Assembly (NCBI GenBank): GCA_963530515.1
Contig: CAUSEC010000027.1
Location: forward strand, 1 to 64,000
DNA length: 64,000 nt
Direction of reading: 5' to 3'
Origin: CBFFRJ01 sp963530515
GTDB lineage: Bacteria > Pseudomonadota > Gammaproteobacteria > Enterobacterales > Enterobacteriaceae
A model generated the notes under the pieces. The model was not told the DNA's origin, ran no database searches, and saw only the letters and a list, made by a program, of their open reading frames with translations. A program made the position numbers and the translations under genes. Below are positions 25,425-34,367 of the stretch, piece after piece (the stretch's first letter is position 1; each line of letters starts with the position of its first letter).

Positions 25425-26225
25425 TTATTTCGTGACGTCAGCGCCGAACCATTTTTCAGACAGTGCTTTCATGGTGCCATCTTTTTGCATATCGGCAATC
25501 GCCGCATCAATGGCTTTCAACAGATCGTCATTGTCTTTACGCAGGGCAACGCCCGATTCCTGACGTGAGAACGCATCACCGGCCACGGCGAGGGTGTCTT
25601 TGGTTTTCTTCACCAAATCCAGCGCCGCCAGACGGTCAACCAGAATCGCATCGATACGGCCTACGCGAAGATCCTGATACTTGGTCGGGTCATCATCATA
25701 GGTGCGAATATCCACACCCTGCACGTTCTGGCGCAGCCACTCTTCGTAGTTGGTCCCCAGACCGACACCGACTTTTTTGCCTTTCAAATCCGCAGAGGAT
25801 TTGATGCCGCCTTCATTGCCTTTTTTCACCAGCGCCTGAATACCGGAAACGGTATACGGTGTGGAGAAATCGTATTTTTTCTGACGCTCTGGCGAAATGG
25901 TGACCTGGTTTATCACCACATCGATGCGTTTGGAGTCCAGAGACGCCAGCATGCCATCCCATTTCGTCGGTTTCAGGTCCGCTTTAACGCCCAGGTGTTT
26001 TGCCAGCGCATCGGCGAATTCCACTTCAAAGCCGGTGAGTTTGCCATCATCGCCCTGGAAGCTGAACGGAGGATAGGTTCCTTCCAGCCCGACCAACAAC
26101 GTCCCACGCTCTTTGACTTTAGCCAGCAGATTTTCTGCCGCGAACGTTTTCACGCTCATCCCGGCGACCAGCGCAACCGCCATCGCGCCCATCAGTGCCT
26201 GACGTCCCAGAAGTACAAGTTTCAT
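25425..26225 (-). CDS. tcyJ: Periplasmic L-cystine-binding protein
   Basis: The 266-residue protein has a signal peptide of about 29 residues (hydrophobic ALMGAMAVALVAGMSV, cut near TFAAEN). The SBP_bac_3 domain shows GLEGTYPPFSFQGDDGKLTG and GFEVEFADALAKHLG motifs. E. coli TcyJ (FliY) binds cystine and diaminopimelate. The old name fliY reflects its place after fliAZ, but it has no flagellar role. It is first in the cystine operon, about 85 bp downstream of fliZ on the same strand. Confidence 0.95.
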   Translation of the reverse strand: MKLVLLGRQALMGAMAVALVAGMSVKTFAAENLLAKVKERGTLLVGLEGTYPPFSFQGDDGKLTGFEVEFADALAKHLGVKADLKPTKWDGMLASLDSKRIDVVINQVTISPERQKKYDFSTPYTVSGIQALVKKGNEGGIKSSADLKGKKVGVGLGTNYEEWLRQNVQGVDIRTYDDDPTKYQDLRVGRIDAILVDRLAALDLVKKTKDTLAVAGDAFSRQESGVALRKDNDDLLKAIDAAIADMQKDGTMKALSEKWFGADVTK

Positions 26226-26309
26226 AGTTACCCCGAATGATAAATTTTCTCATAGGGTAAGGTGCCTGTCATAAAGTACAAGCACCCTTCCGTTACATGT
26301 TATTCGTTT

Positions 26310-26861
26310 TTAATATATATCAGATCTTGCGCCGACCGCGATTTTTTGCACCACATTAAAGTGTGATTGCGCTTTAAATTGCGCGTACTTACGCAGCGCA
26401 ATGCGGTAATTGTTGGTACTGGTGGTGGGTAACCAGGGCTCCAGATTCTCATCAGGGAACCCTTCATCAAGCAGATCACGGGAGATATTCAGGTCCGTCA
26501 GATGATTACCAAGACGACGCAGGCGCACGACATACTCGCGCACGGTGCCGTGGCTCATCTCTGTTTGATCGAACAAGAATTGTTTGAAGCCGATGATGTC
26601 GAAAAAGTCGCTCTGCTCTTTACAGTGCAGGTCACCACAGAATCGACAAAGTGCAACCCATTCCTGTTGCTCTTGCTGCCAGGCAGCTTCATCCAGAAGG
26701 ATATCCAGGCGGGAGATGGCGATTTTGTTCACAATTTCACCCCGACGCACCAGCGTGATGCGGTCGAGGAGCTTGTGACAATGAGCACAATGAGTTTGGC
26801 TGTGTTTAAAGTCTTTGAGATAGCGGCTTAGTGGCCGTCTTTTAGGTTGCTGCACCGTCAT
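26310..26861 (-). CDS. fliZ: Flagella regulatory protein FliZ
   Basis: The 183-residue protein is the E. coli length. It has an N-terminal Cys/His group (HCAHCHKLLDR, CRFCGDLHC) and a SAM-like/integrase core-binding fold with KFNAQ-type C-terminal basic helices (YAQFKAQSHFNVV). FliZ binds sigma-S-type promoters to repress RpoS-dependent genes, including curli, and in Salmonella boosts FlhDC activity, so it favours motility over adhesion. It follows fliA on the same strand with a gap of about 65 bp. Confidence 0.94.
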   Translation of the reverse strand: MTVQQPKRRPLSRYLKDFKHSQTHCAHCHKLLDRITLVRRGEIVNKIAISRLDILLDEAAWQQEQQEWVALCRFCGDLHCKEQSDFFDIIGFKQFLFDQTEMSHGTVREYVVRLRRLGNHLTDLNISRDLLDEGFPDENLEPWLPTTSTNNYRIALRKYAQFKAQSHFNVVQKIAVGARSDIY

Positions 26862-26927
26862 GATAACTCCTGGTTGTCAATGCGTTGTGCGGCATCTTTT
26901 CAGGGGTTGTCAGACAACTAACTCACC

Positions 26928-27647
26928 CTATAACTTACCCAGCTTGGTACGTAAGCGTTTAATGGCCTGGCTATGAAGCTGACTTACCCGCGATTCTCCG
27001 ACTTCCAGGACAGCGCCAATCTCTTTGAGATTGAGTTCTTCCTGGTAATACAGCGTCAGAACCAGTTGTTCGCGCTCCGGTAAGGACTCAATGGCTTCCA
27101 TAACACGGTGACGCAAATTACTTTCCAGTAACTGGAATAACGGGTTTTCCTGTTTATGATCGTCAGTCACAAGCTCGATACTGTCGCCATGCTCTTCCCG
27201 CCACTCATCGTAGGAGAAAAGCTGACTGTTGTTCGTATCCAGCAGCATCTGACGATACTCTTCAACAGGGATACCAAGACGCTGCGCCACTTCAGTTTCC
27301 GTCGCGTTACGTCCCAGCTCTTGTTCAAGTTGCCCCATCGCCTGTGCCACTTCGCGGGCGTTACGCCGGACGCTGCGCGGCACCCAGTCACGGCTGCGCA
27401 ATTCATCCAGCATAGCTCCACGAATACGCTGCACTGCGTAAGTGGTAAATGCCGTTCCTTGCAGAGCGTCGTATCGGTCAACTGCATTCAGTAACCCGAT
27501 CCCGCCCGCCTGTAGCAGATCGTCCAGTTCCACACTCGCCGGCAGACGCACCTGCAGGCGCAATGCTTCGTGACGCACCAGCGGAACATAACGCTGCCAC
27601 AGCGAGTGTTTATCCATTACACCTTCAGCGGTATACAGTGAATTCAC
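26928..27647 (-). CDS. fliA: Flagellar sigma factor FliA (sigma-28)
   Basis: From GTG 27647 the protein has 239 residues, the E. coli length, starting (M)NSLYTAEGVMDKHSLW. A longer frame to 27683 has no family support. Sigma region 2 (ELDDLLQAGGIGLLNAVDRY), region 3 and the region 4 helix-turn-helix (LNLKEIGAVLEVGESRVSQL) are intact. It directs class 3 flagellar promoters; four such promoters are visible in this window (the three flagellins and fliD). FlgM inhibits it until the hook is complete. Confidence 0.96.
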   Translation of the reverse strand: MNSLYTAEGVMDKHSLWQRYVPLVRHEALRLQVRLPASVELDDLLQAGGIGLLNAVDRYDALQGTAFTTYAVQRIRGAMLDELRSRDWVPRSVRRNAREVAQAMGQLEQELGRNATETEVAQRLGIPVEEYRQMLLDTNNSQLFSYDEWREEHGDSIELVTDDHKQENPLFQLLESNLRHRVMEAIESLPEREQLVLTLYYQEELNLKEIGAVLEVGESRVSQLHSQAIKRLRTKLGKL

Positions 27648-27683
27648 GATAAACAGCCCTGCGTTAGTTTGAGTTATCGGCAT

Positions 27684-28059
27684 GATTATCCGATTCTGTA
27701 GGGGTTTTAATCGGATGAATAGTGGGTGAAATGGGCGTTATTTGCGGTAATAAAAATTTTGTGTGCTCTGAATCGCATTATTCTGCCCGTCAGCAGCGGA
27801 TCAGATTGTCGTTCTTTTCACCCAAATGGTGAAAATTTGATGAGTAAATATTGAGATACGAAGACTAAGCCACTTATTTGTATCAGTTTCTTAACAAGCG
27901 GAACGCAGAGGCGTCTGTTTGACAGCGGATAGCGAAGCGGGGGACGTTGACAAGAATCTATAACAAAAATCGATAAAGCAAAGAACAGATGTTGATTTAA
28001 GCGAAGCGCTAAAGAAGGCATCGTTATCTGATGCCTTTTTCATTAGCGGCCAGTATCGG
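27684..28059. other. fliA promoter region at the left edge of the modification island
   Basis: This gene-free stretch is about 375 bp. CGTTATTT (27736-27743) matches the AAATAACG half-site of FlhDC in inverse orientation, 90-100 bp upstream of fliA, and an 8-bp inverted repeat TTTTCACC/GGTGAAAA lies at 27815-27835. I see no credible gene. Two minus-strand frames across 27818-28103 lack ribosome sites and family resemblance. Confidence 0.4.
28013..28040. terminator. Bidirectional terminator at the end of the modification operon
   Basis: GGCATC (28017-28022)-GTTATCT-GATGCC (28030-28035) is followed by TTTTT on the plus strand, with TTCTTT beyond the stem on the minus strand. It starts about 20 bp past the end of the FkbM gene. 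Confidence 0.7.
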
Positions 28060-29130
28060 CTATTTTTTTTGTGGGACGAAATAATATACCGTTTCCAGTA
28101 CACCTTCCGTGTAATGACGCATATAAAGTGTGTAATCCGAACGGTAAGAGAGAATCAGCTCAGGGAGTTTCCAGAAGTCGTCAACCAGATGATACGCACA
28201 AATTGCCAATACCGGATGGTCGTTGATGATATGCTCGCGCGCGCCTTCCAGGGCTGCATACTCGTGCCCTTCGATATCCATTTTGATAAATGATATTTTT
28301 TCAGTGACCAGCGTATCCAGGGTATTTATTTTTACTTCGATGTCGCCTTTTTCATCAAGGTGAGACCAGATCCCCGAAGAGGTAAATCTTAAAACGCCTT
28401 CCTGATTTGAAACACCATATTCGTGAAAATGAGTATCTCTGATACCTTGCAGCTTCGTTCTAATTTTCGCCATCTGGCCAGGTTCAGGCTCAAACAGATG
28501 AATACTCTGATACTCCGGATAATGGCGTATAAAATCCAGCGTCGTTTCGCCGTCGAAACAGCCAACATCGGCGAACACTACACCGTTCGAGGGTAAGCCG
28601 AGGAAAGACTCAAAATAGATATCCGCAGGGCGAAATGCGAAATACGCCATCTGCTCAAGGTCTTCCGCTAATCTAAAATTGACCAGCCGAGAAAATGTTT
28701 CTTTTGATACCTCATCGGCTAATTTTTCAGAAATATAATTGTACTTATCGCGATGGTTCGCATAATCGATATTAAAAGCTGAAGAAGTAACATGCGTCGG
28801 CTCTCTTAGCTTGAGACCGCAATTGTTTTTAAAACTAAAATAATCAATGCCACGCAAACCACTTTCTTTGATGGCGTTGCTCGCCGTAACCGGCCTTCCA
28901 TCTACAATAGACGAGACCACTATCGCGTTGTTGGGCACATCGGCCAATTTAACAACGGGGATGTCGTGGAATTCAGTATCGGTTGTAAAATCATCAATAA
29001 AACCGTCAGGTTTGATATGCCTTGCGATATCGGCTCCGTAAGGTGTTCTGCCAAAAATATAACGAGGCGCGCTGCCACTCATAAACTCATCACACAACTG
29101 GCGAATTGACTCACCGCGTTCAATTGTCAT
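28060..29130 (-). CDS. FkbM-family methyltransferase with N-terminal Rossmann-like part
   Basis: The 356-residue protein has a C-terminal FkbM SAM-dependent methyltransferase domain: VVFADVGCFDGETTLDF (about 185-201) as the SAM loop, IHLFEPEP, then FIKMDIEGHEYAALEGAREH (about 275-294), the FkbM signature. The first 105 residues (YIFGRTPYGADIARHI) look like a small nucleotide-sugar-binding Rossmann segment as in PglD/NeuD-type proteins. FkbM enzymes O-methylate sugars or similar. It is last in the minus-strand island operon, with a gap of about 95 bp before it. Start ATG 29130 follows GAGGTTG. Flagellin-glycan methylation is an inference from location. Confidence 0.8.
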   Translation of the reverse strand: MTIERGESIRQLCDEFMSGSAPRYIFGRTPYGADIARHIKPDGFIDDFTTDTEFHDIPVVKLADVPNNAIVVSSIVDGRPVTASNAIKESGLRGIDYFSFKNNCGLKLREPTHVTSSAFNIDYANHRDKYNYISEKLADEVSKETFSRLVNFRLAEDLEQMAYFAFRPADIYFESFLGLPSNGVVFADVGCFDGETTLDFIRHYPEYQSIHLFEPEPGQMAKIRTKLQGIRDTHFHEYGVSNQEGVLRFTSSGIWSHLDEKGDIEVKINTLDTLVTEKISFIKMDIEGHEYAALEGAREHIINDHPVLAICAYHLVDDFWKLPELILSYRSDYTLYMRHYTEGVLETVYYFVPQKK

Positions 29131-29225
29131 AACAACCTCAAAACCTGAATTCCAGAAGTATCGAAAGCGTCAATGTGCAAAATACTGTTTTCATATATCT
29201 CAACATTGCGCTCGGTTAACGTGCT

Positions 29226-30503
29226 TTACCTTAACAAAAGGGCCACGGCGTCAACATCAAGCACCAGACACTGTGTTTTTTCAAAAACATCTTTTCTTTC
29301 GATAAAGTAATTATCGATAAAGATTGAATCAGGCTTGATATAGTTAGCCTTGCTTTCTCTGTCTTGCACATGATAAATGCCATCGAACACACCAGGAGAC
29401 AACCTGACTTTCTCAAGTGTCTGATGAACATCATATTCATGGCGTGTAATCAGATAAACCTTTTTACCCTCAGCAATAGACTGATAAATAAAGCTTACCA
29501 CCGCGGGCACAACATAACCGTCAATAATGAGCGTATCGTCAAGATCAACATAGACGTGTTGATATTCCCGGTCGATCCGTGCCCTGGTGCTAATACGACG
29601 CTCAATCAGCGTTATGTCATTATTCGGTAGCGTGGCAACATCCCTGCCCATAAAATCATGCAGGGCCATCAACGGCAGATTCACCCCTCTGGCACGCTGG
29701 AAGACCATAGTGCCGCTGACCCGACAGGAGATTTCCAGCAGCTTCCATTTGCCCTGTTTATCGGCTTTTAGCTGGAAGAACCACGGCCCCCGTAGCGCCA
29801 GAGCGGCATTGATGTCGCCAGCAATGGTGGTGATCTCTTCGTCCGGCGCAACCTGCTGCGCGCGCATCGCAATACCCGCGCGTACGCGCTCACGGGTACG
29901 CGGCCCCACCCAGACCAGTTCACCATGGCGGTTAGTAAAGCAGTCCACCGTCAGTTCTTTACCGGGTAAATATTCGACCACGACCGGGGAATCCATCGCC
30001 GCACTCAGTTCGGTAAGCTGTGTGTCGTTGTGCGCCAACGCAACCCCATTACCGCCCTGCCCACAATCGGGTTTCACGATGACAGGCCAGGCATCCGGCA
30101 GTTCACCGGCCGGATAGACCGTCGGACTCCATGTTGCATTGGCAAAAAGACCATATGTAAGGCTTTTGCGGCGGGCAATCCGAGTCGTTTCACGCTGCCC
30201 ATTGACCAGGTAACTCCCCGCCAGATGCTCCATTTCCGCCAGCTTTTCACAGACCGTGTCGTGAGTGGCAAAAATAACGTCAATATGGTGTGTTGCAAGC
30301 AAATCGAGAAAATAAGCTTCGAATTCAGGAGCATGAATATAGGGCACATCGCCAATGTAATCAGCGAAGTGGAACCGTCCATGATCTTCGCAGCTGGAGG
30401 CCCCAATCAGCCTGCCAACGTGAAGGGAATAACGAAGCGCCTGTGCAATTTCACCGGCATTTTCTGAGCCGCAGGGAAAAACGAGGACATTTAATTTTTT
30501 CAT
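29226..30503 (-). CDS. ATP-grasp ligase fused to a HAD-like domain
   Basis: The 425-residue protein has an N-terminal pre-ATP-grasp segment (1-105), an ATP-grasp domain with VIVKPDCGQGGNGV (141-154), VVVEYLPGKELTVDC (174-188) and metal-binding EISCRVSG (257-264), then a C-terminal HAD-type domain from about 310 with DLDDTLI (320-326) and IFIDNYFIER near the end. ATP-grasp enzymes join a carboxylate to an amine or thiol. The HAD part may dephosphorylate an intermediate or be structural. Its ATG overlaps the preceding stop (ATGA), so it works with the neighbouring aminotransferase-like protein. The substrate is unknown; attachment of an acyl or amino acid group to an amino sugar is a hypothesis. 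Confidence 0.82.
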   Translation of the reverse strand: MKKLNVLVFPCGSENAGEIAQALRYSLHVGRLIGASSCEDHGRFHFADYIGDVPYIHAPEFEAYFLDLLATHHIDVIFATHDTVCEKLAEMEHLAGSYLVNGQRETTRIARRKSLTYGLFANATWSPTVYPAGELPDAWPVIVKPDCGQGGNGVALAHNDTQLTELSAAMDSPVVVEYLPGKELTVDCFTNRHGELVWVGPRTRERVRAGIAMRAQQVAPDEEITTIAGDINAALALRGPWFFQLKADKQGKWKLLEISCRVSGTMVFQRARGVNLPLMALHDFMGRDVATLPNNDITLIERRISTRARIDREYQHVYVDLDDTLIIDGYVVPAVVSFIYQSIAEGKKVYLITRHEYDVHQTLEKVRLSPGVFDGIYHVQDRESKANYIKPDSIFIDNYFIERKDVFEKTQCLVLDVDAVALLLR

Positions 30504-31492
30504 TCTTCATGGCTCCTGCACGCATCATCATTCACCACTGACCTGACAATGTCGCTGAGTTGTTCGATATCTTCTGCGCTGTAACGCTGGTCACACGGCA
30601 AAGGGATCATATTATTGACGAAATGGGCCTCAACGCTGTTCGCATCCACACGCTCAAGTGCTTCACGCCAGTAGGTGGCAACAAAAACGCCCCGCGCGAT
30701 AAGCGCCTGGTGTAATGAACGTGTCGGGAAATAAAACGGATAGCAGAACGGACCACTCACAGTTTCGTCGCTAAAGGCAAAAGCATTAAGGTCACTCAAC
30801 CGGGCGCTGAGGATCCGATAGTTGCGTTCACGGACAGCCTTCACCTCTGCGTAATCAACGCCGCGCAGCAACCTGTCCGTCAGGCGCGACATGCCGCTGG
30901 CATTGATCTCACCCAGCGCGGCTTCGGCCTGCTGAAAATGGCTATAGCCTGACCGGGTATCGAACTCATGCTGCAGCAGAAGATGCGTGCTGTTATGAAG
31001 GGAGTCATGATCCTGAACCGGTGGCGCGCAGAGGCGCAAAGGGGTATCCAGCAGCCCGCCATCGGCGACGCCAAAGAATTTACGCGGGGAGTACAGGTTC
31101 GCCAGCGAAGCGGCCTGATGCGCATAAAAAGCTTGCGAGTGATCGAAAATGATCCGTTCAGGCGGAAACTGCGCAGCGATGCGCTGTTTTTGCGCCTGGC
31201 AATGCCCGAGGTAATCCACATACAGCAGGCAGTCATTGACCCCAAACGGCTGCGGCAAACAGGGGTAATAATCTTCATCCAGAGCATACCAGCGCATTTC
31301 GACGCCGGACGCGTTCACCGCGTCAATCACACTCTGGCAAATCAGACGGGGCAGCCAGATGCACGTGGGGCGCACTATCGTCAGAAGATGAAACAGCGCA
31401 CTACGTGCAGAACGATACGTTCTGGCCTCAGAATAATAATGGCTACCCGCTACAGGTAATTCTAAAGGGAAATAACCGCCAAAGGTTTTCAT
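30500..31492 (-). CDS. Divergent DegT/DnrJ-type PLP aminotransferase-like protein
   Basis: The 330-residue protein follows the fold-type I aminotransferase pattern in shortened form: an FDHSQAF segment near residue 115 for the PLP-nitrogen Asp and SPRKFFGVADGGLL near 135 holding the expected PLP Lys before a Gly pair. It lacks the longer N-terminus of standard DegT proteins (about 380 residues) and is much less conserved than its neighbour at 32234-33376. It may be a second transaminase or a catalytically altered homologue. Start ATG 31492; the stop overlaps the next gene by 4 bp. Confidence 0.68.
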   Translation of the reverse strand: MKTFGGYFPLELPVAGSHYYSEARTYRSARSALFHLLTIVRPTCIWLPRLICQSVIDAVNASGVEMRWYALDEDYYPCLPQPFGVNDCLLYVDYLGHCQAQKQRIAAQFPPERIIFDHSQAFYAHQAASLANLYSPRKFFGVADGGLLDTPLRLCAPPVQDHDSLHNSTHLLLQHEFDTRSGYSHFQQAEAALGEINASGMSRLTDRLLRGVDYAEVKAVRERNYRILSARLSDLNAFAFSDETVSGPFCYPFYFPTRSLHQALIARGVFVATYWREALERVDANSVEAHFVNNMIPLPCDQRYSAEDIEQLSDIVRSVVNDDACRSHEE

Positions 31493-31505
31493 TTCATCTC
31501 AGGTA

Positions 31506-32231
31506 TCAGTCAACGTAGCTGTAATTTTTTAATGCCTGATTCACCTCTTTCGCTGAACAGTGCATGAGCACATCAATCATTGAAAGGTTGGGAACGAACT
31601 CATGGTTGCCCTGGGCATAAACCGTGTTTCTGGCGTGAAGAAAGCGTAATGTTATGCCCTGTTCAGCAAAGGCTTGTGTCGAATATAAGTGACGGCCGCC
31701 GGTACTGTTAACATAGGTATGTGCCTTCAATGCTCTGCACATCCCAATGACTTTATTTTGCGCATCATCATCGCGAACGTATTCCAGCGCGGAGGAGCGA
31801 ATGATTTTTCGCTCCAGTCCCAGATAGTCCAGAATGGTTTCGATAGCTTTCTGGCAGCAGGCGGTAATATCCCGGTTTTCATTGCAGAGCACCGCTTCCA
31901 CCAGCGGCATCACCGCATGAAAGTAAGGCGCCTTGCCGTAACTTTGGCCGATCGTTTTAACCAGTTTTCCGGCCTGGGAATCAAACGACAGCTCACCAAT
32001 ACGTTTATAAGATGATGCGCCAGGCACCGCCAGCGTGAAGCGCTGCGCCTGCCCGGCACTCAAAATACTGTTGCGGTTGATGTAACCTTGTTTAATAAAG
32101 CAGGCATCATCGTATAAGACGAAAATGTCTGACTGGTAAATCAGCTGGAAATAACCAATCCAGGGGAAAAGATAGGGCTGCATAATTGAAACATTATTTT
32201 CCCCTTCCCCCTCATGCGGCATAACGTTCAT
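31506..32231 (-). CDS. WbqC-family protein
   Basis: The 241-residue protein has the WbqC signature VSIMQPYLFPWIGYFQLIYQ followed by DIFVLYDDACFIKQGYINRN. WbqC-like proteins occur in O-antigen and other polysaccharide clusters, and their reaction is undefined. The start is uncertain: a TTG at 32237 overlaps the preceding stop, ATG 32231 follows directly, and homologues usually begin only 4-5 residues before IMQPY, so translation might even start further in. It is co-directional and coupled with the DegT aminotransferase upstream. Confidence 0.78.
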   Translation of the reverse strand: MNVMPHEGEGENNVSIMQPYLFPWIGYFQLIYQSDIFVLYDDACFIKQGYINRNSILSAGQAQRFTLAVPGASSYKRIGELSFDSQAGKLVKTIGQSYGKAPYFHAVMPLVEAVLCNENRDITACCQKAIETILDYLGLERKIIRSSALEYVRDDDAQNKVIGMCRALKAHTYVNSTGGRHLYSTQAFAEQGITLRFLHARNTVYAQGNHEFVPNLSMIDVLMHCSAKEVNQALKNYSYVD

Positions 32232-32233
32232 TC

Positions 32234-33376
32234 TCAAACGGCTTCATCCAGTTTGACGCTTGCCGGCTGCACGGGCGATTTGATGATATCGACAATTCTT
32301 TGCTGCTCGGCAAAATCCAGATCCGGGAAAATAGGCAGACACAGAATTTCATCCGCCACAAGATTCGCCTGCGGCAGCGATGCTTTCGCCGCGCTGGCTA
32401 ATCCACGGTACATTGGGAAACTGCTAATCAGAGGATAGAAGTATCGGCGCGACATAATGCCATGCTGTTTGAGCAGGTCATAAATCCCGTCGCGACTCAA
32501 CGGATAGTCAGGACCGATACGCACCGGGAAATAAGCGTGATTCCAGTCAATATCGCCAGGCACATCCAGCATGCTGACGCCGGTAACGCCCCGCAGTAAC
32601 TCACGGTAGCGCACATCCAGCGCCACGCGTTTATCAAAAGCGCCCTCAATATGCTGCAACTGAAGCAGACCAAAAGCCGCCTGAACTTCGTTCATTTTGC
32701 CATTTATGCCCGCAGCAACCACCGTGGTTTCACCCGCAAAGCCAAAGTTTTTCAGGTAATCAATGCGCTGTTTCGTGCGTTCATTGTGGCAAATAATGGC
32801 GCCACCTTCGAAGGTGTTAAACACTTTCGTTGCGTGGAAGCTCAGCACGGAAAGGTCGCCGTGATTGAGGATGCTGGTCCCCTCTTTTTTGACGCCAAAG
32901 GCATGGGCTGCGTCGTAAATCACCTTCAGCCCATAAATGTCAGCAATTTTTTGGATTCTGTCGACATCGCACGGGATCCCGTAACAGTGCACCGGCATGA
33001 TCGCCGTCGTATTAGGGGTGATCAATTCTTCAACGCGGTCAGGATTAATGTTGTACGTGTGAGGATCGATGTCGGCAAAAACTGGCGTTAAGCCATTCCA
33101 TAGCAGCGTATGCGACGTTGCCACGAAAGAATACGGGGTGGTTATCACCTCGCCGGTCACGCGCAGCGCCTGCAACGCCGTTAACAGCGCCAGCGTCCCG
33201 TTGGCAAACAGGCAAACATGCTTCACACCCAGATAGCGAGCAAGCTCAGCTTCCAGCTGTTGATGAAAGCTGCCTCCGTTCGTTAAGTTTTTGTTCTGCC
33301 ATATTTTTTCTAAATACGGAACAAACTCTTCCAGAGGCGGCAAAAGCGGACTGGTAACATAAATATTCTTGTCCAT
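32234..33376 (-). CDS. DegT/DnrJ/EryC1 sugar aminotransferase
   Basis: From ATG 33376 the protein has 380 residues, standard for the family. A frame extension to 33475 adds 33 residues without family support, and GAAGGT precedes 33376. Catalytic features: ANGTLALLTAL (PLP phosphate loop), YDAAHAFG (Asp for the PLP nitrogen) and SFHATKVFNTFEGG with the Schiff-base Lys. Such enzymes transaminate 4-keto or 3-keto dideoxy-sugar nucleotides; similarity to VioA/RffA-like proteins suggests a UDP- or dTDP-4-amino sugar. It is first gene of the island operon. No local dehydratase is present, so the keto-sugar must come from elsewhere. Confidence 0.88.
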   Translation of the reverse strand: MDKNIYVTSPLLPPLEEFVPYLEKIWQNKNLTNGGSFHQQLEAELARYLGVKHVCLFANGTLALLTALQALRVTGEVITTPYSFVATSHTLLWNGLTPVFADIDPHTYNINPDRVEELITPNTTAIMPVHCYGIPCDVDRIQKIADIYGLKVIYDAAHAFGVKKEGTSILNHGDLSVLSFHATKVFNTFEGGAIICHNERTKQRIDYLKNFGFAGETTVVAAGINGKMNEVQAAFGLLQLQHIEGAFDKRVALDVRYRELLRGVTGVSMLDVPGDIDWNHAYFPVRIGPDYPLSRDGIYDLLKQHGIMSRRYFYPLISSFPMYRGLASAAKASLPQANLVADEILCLPIFPDLDFAEQQRIVDIIKSPVQPASVKLDEAV

Positions 33377-33641
33377 AGAAACCTTCACGCACATTCGCAC
33401 GAGTGTTGATAATAATTCATCATACCGTTGCCCCAGGTGACTTATCGGCAAAACAGCGGCCTTTTCCAGGGTCATTTCCTCAGTTCATCCGCCAATAAAT
33501 GCCCGCTATCACGGGAACAGAGCAGCAAAACAGCAGATATTTAGCAGCTGGCCTGAAACGACGCTGTGGCACATTGGGATATCAATAGGTTCACTGCCTC
33601 TTACGCGCGCGTGCGCGTGGGTTTGCTTAACGGAAGAAAAG

Positions 33642-34367
33642 ATGAACGAACACGCTTTGGTGAGTATTGTTATTCCGGCCTACAACCCTGTCTATTTTGA
33701 GACCGCCTTACTTAGCGCCCTCAACCAAAGCTGGCCGAACCTTGAAATTGTGATTTGTGACGACAGCCTGGACGACACCATCCGGGTGGTCAGCGAACGC
33801 TATGCCGCCAGCTCAGCCATCCCCGTGCGCTATTACAAAAATGAAATTCGCCTCAACGAGGAAGGCAACGTGCAGCGTGCGGTACACCTCGCACAAGGTA
33901 AATACATCAAGTTCCTGTATGACGACGATATTATTTATACCGACTGCGTGACACGTCTGGTTGCCGCACTGAATTCGTCGCCGGATAACCGTATCGCCTC
34001 GTCGCGCCGCCTGCGTATTGATGCCGAGGGTAAACCACTGGCGGATATTGCTGCGACGGCGTTCCCCTTTACGGACGATGTAATTATCAATGGTACCGAC
34101 GCCCTCTCATTTTTTGCTGATTACCTGTTTAATTTTGTCGGCGAACCGAGCGTGGTGCTTTGTTATCGCGATGATCTGGTTTTCTGGGGAGATGCTCTCT
34201 TTCAGCTTCAGGGCGAAAGCATGCCGTTCCTCGGGGACATGGCCATCTTCGTGAAGCTGCTGCATGCCGGTAATCTGGTCTTTCTTGCGGACACCCTTTC
34301 GGCGTTCCGCGTCTCTGAGTCTCAAAGTAGCCAGTTACCCGAATTACGAGCTGTTGATTGTGGATAA
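33642..34367 (+). pseudogene. N-terminal GT2 glycosyltransferase fragment of a broken gene
   Basis: The 241-residue frame starts MNEHALVSIVIPAYNP, a GT-A family 2 glycosyltransferase, with VICDDSLDD, KFLYDDDIIYTD (DXD-like metal site) and GDMAIFVKL near the acceptor side. It runs until FRVSESQSSQ, then ends after 11 unrelated residues in a new frame. The following plus-strand frame continues with the second half of a different GT2 domain, so the gene seems to be the start of a larger multidomain transferase that lost an internal piece. ATG 33642 follows CGGAAGAAAAG. The fragment may still fold as a GT2 enzyme. Confidence 0.65.

Noticed and set aside
27818..28103. Two minus-strand open frames (67-70 codons) upstream of fliA
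   Set aside because: No ribosome site or recognisable family, and they overlap a terminator and the promoter region. Likely chance frames.
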